Shown piece after piece: positions 31,248 through 31,826 of a stretch of 31,826 nucleotides of DNA. The stretch is from contig JAQGAU010000286.1 in assembly GCA_034698045.1 (NCBI GenBank), positions 1 through 31,826 of the forward strand. Direction: 5' to 3'. Each line of letters starts with the position of its first letter. Position 1 is the first letter of the stretch. The stretch is from Paramacrobiotus richtersi. Its lineage: Eukaryota > Tardigrada > Eutardigrada > Parachela > Macrobiotidae. The translations under genes were made by a program, and so were the position numbers. Under the pieces are notes generated by a model, which saw only the letters and a program-made list of their open reading frames with translations, had not been told where the DNA came from and did no database searches.

Positions 31248-31826
31248 AGTTACATAGTAGCTGTGAGCTAGCAAGTAGTAGAAAGAGAGAGTTCATCCAC
31301 AATAGAACAAGAGTCCAGAGATCCACTTGTACCGACTGTGTCTGGTTGGTAGTACACCAGGTCTGGAGAGACTGGTGAGTACGTCAGTATTCAAACACGT
31401 GGCATCCCAAGGTACGGCGATCACTTACCGACCAGGGATCTAATTTACTACCCAAATTAAGCACAATTAAGATCGCCTACACCATTTTTACCCACACACG
31501 TTTCATGAAATCCTGCGCCAACATTACGAACACGCCAAAAAGATAAGCACGCCTTGTAACGTATTACAGGTACCAGTAAAAGGCAATAAACAGATCGCCG
31601 TAGACCGCAATGCTAAGCCTGTAATAAACAGATCAACAATTTTCATGAAGTGCCCATTGAACCGATTCACTTCGTTTTTTTCCACTAATTGCGCAAAGCT
31701 ATAAAGGTAGTTCACAAAAATTACCAAATTTTTCTGTCCAGACCGAAGATTTAAAAACAGTTCTGGACAAAACGCTGACGTAGGCCGTAAATGGGTTGTG
31801 GCTGCGTTAGTCAGATGATCGCATAA
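31248..31826. other. Right edge, no confident gene
   Basis: AT-rich. A minus frame at 31524-31727 (MKIVDLFITGLALRSTAICL) could be an upstream exon of the 30923 gene, but it has no clear splice connection. Confidence 0.35.

Overview
This window looks like gene-sparse nuclear DNA from a small-genome invertebrate. Coding exons are separated by short GT-AG introns (66 to 281 bp where I can place them), intergenic DNA is AT-rich, there are no operons, and the mobile elements are eukaryotic (Helitron, Tc1/mariner-like and small foldback elements). The F-box family described below resembles, from memory, lineage-expanded F-box proteins of eutardigrades. I could not check this, so the host is a guess at moderate confidence.

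Layout. Bases 1-13,800 hold mostly repeats and decayed mobile elements: a foldback element (1-217), a 90-bp element with a 7-bp target duplication (3089-3178), a TA-flanked element of about 950 bp with inverted termini (5248-6195), two Helitron protein fragments in scrambled order (7466-8613), and a few weak ORFs. At 14,054-15,182 (minus) lies a broken four-transmembrane gene. From about 16,855 to 24,195 a segment of about 3.15 kb is duplicated in tandem; each copy carries a four-exon F-box gene on the plus strand (17,652-19,936 and 21,893-24,128). A perfect 37-bp-stem hairpin with its own 7-bp target duplication sits upstream of the second copy only. An intact two-exon paralogue of the broken four-transmembrane gene lies at 25,824-27,788 (minus). 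The right end holds a candidate C-terminal exon pair of an unknown minus-strand gene (30,923 to about 31,240), with a three-copy tandem repeat downstream of its stop.

How the parts relate. The F-box proteins have an N-terminal Tudor/chromo-like strand-rich segment followed by an F-box, so they are probably substrate receptors of SCF ubiquitin ligases. Copy 2 is intact. Copy 1 carries an 11-nt length difference in exon 1 that would shift the frame at the ancestral donor, but a GT exactly 11 nt upstream restores it. The two four-transmembrane genes flank the F-box pair. No prokaryotic system, CRISPR array, rRNA or tRNA was found. The most novel-looking items are the CATAG...CTATG micro-elements with 7-bp target duplications, the splice-site shift in F-box copy 1, and the covarying hairpins in the 30.5 kb repeat.
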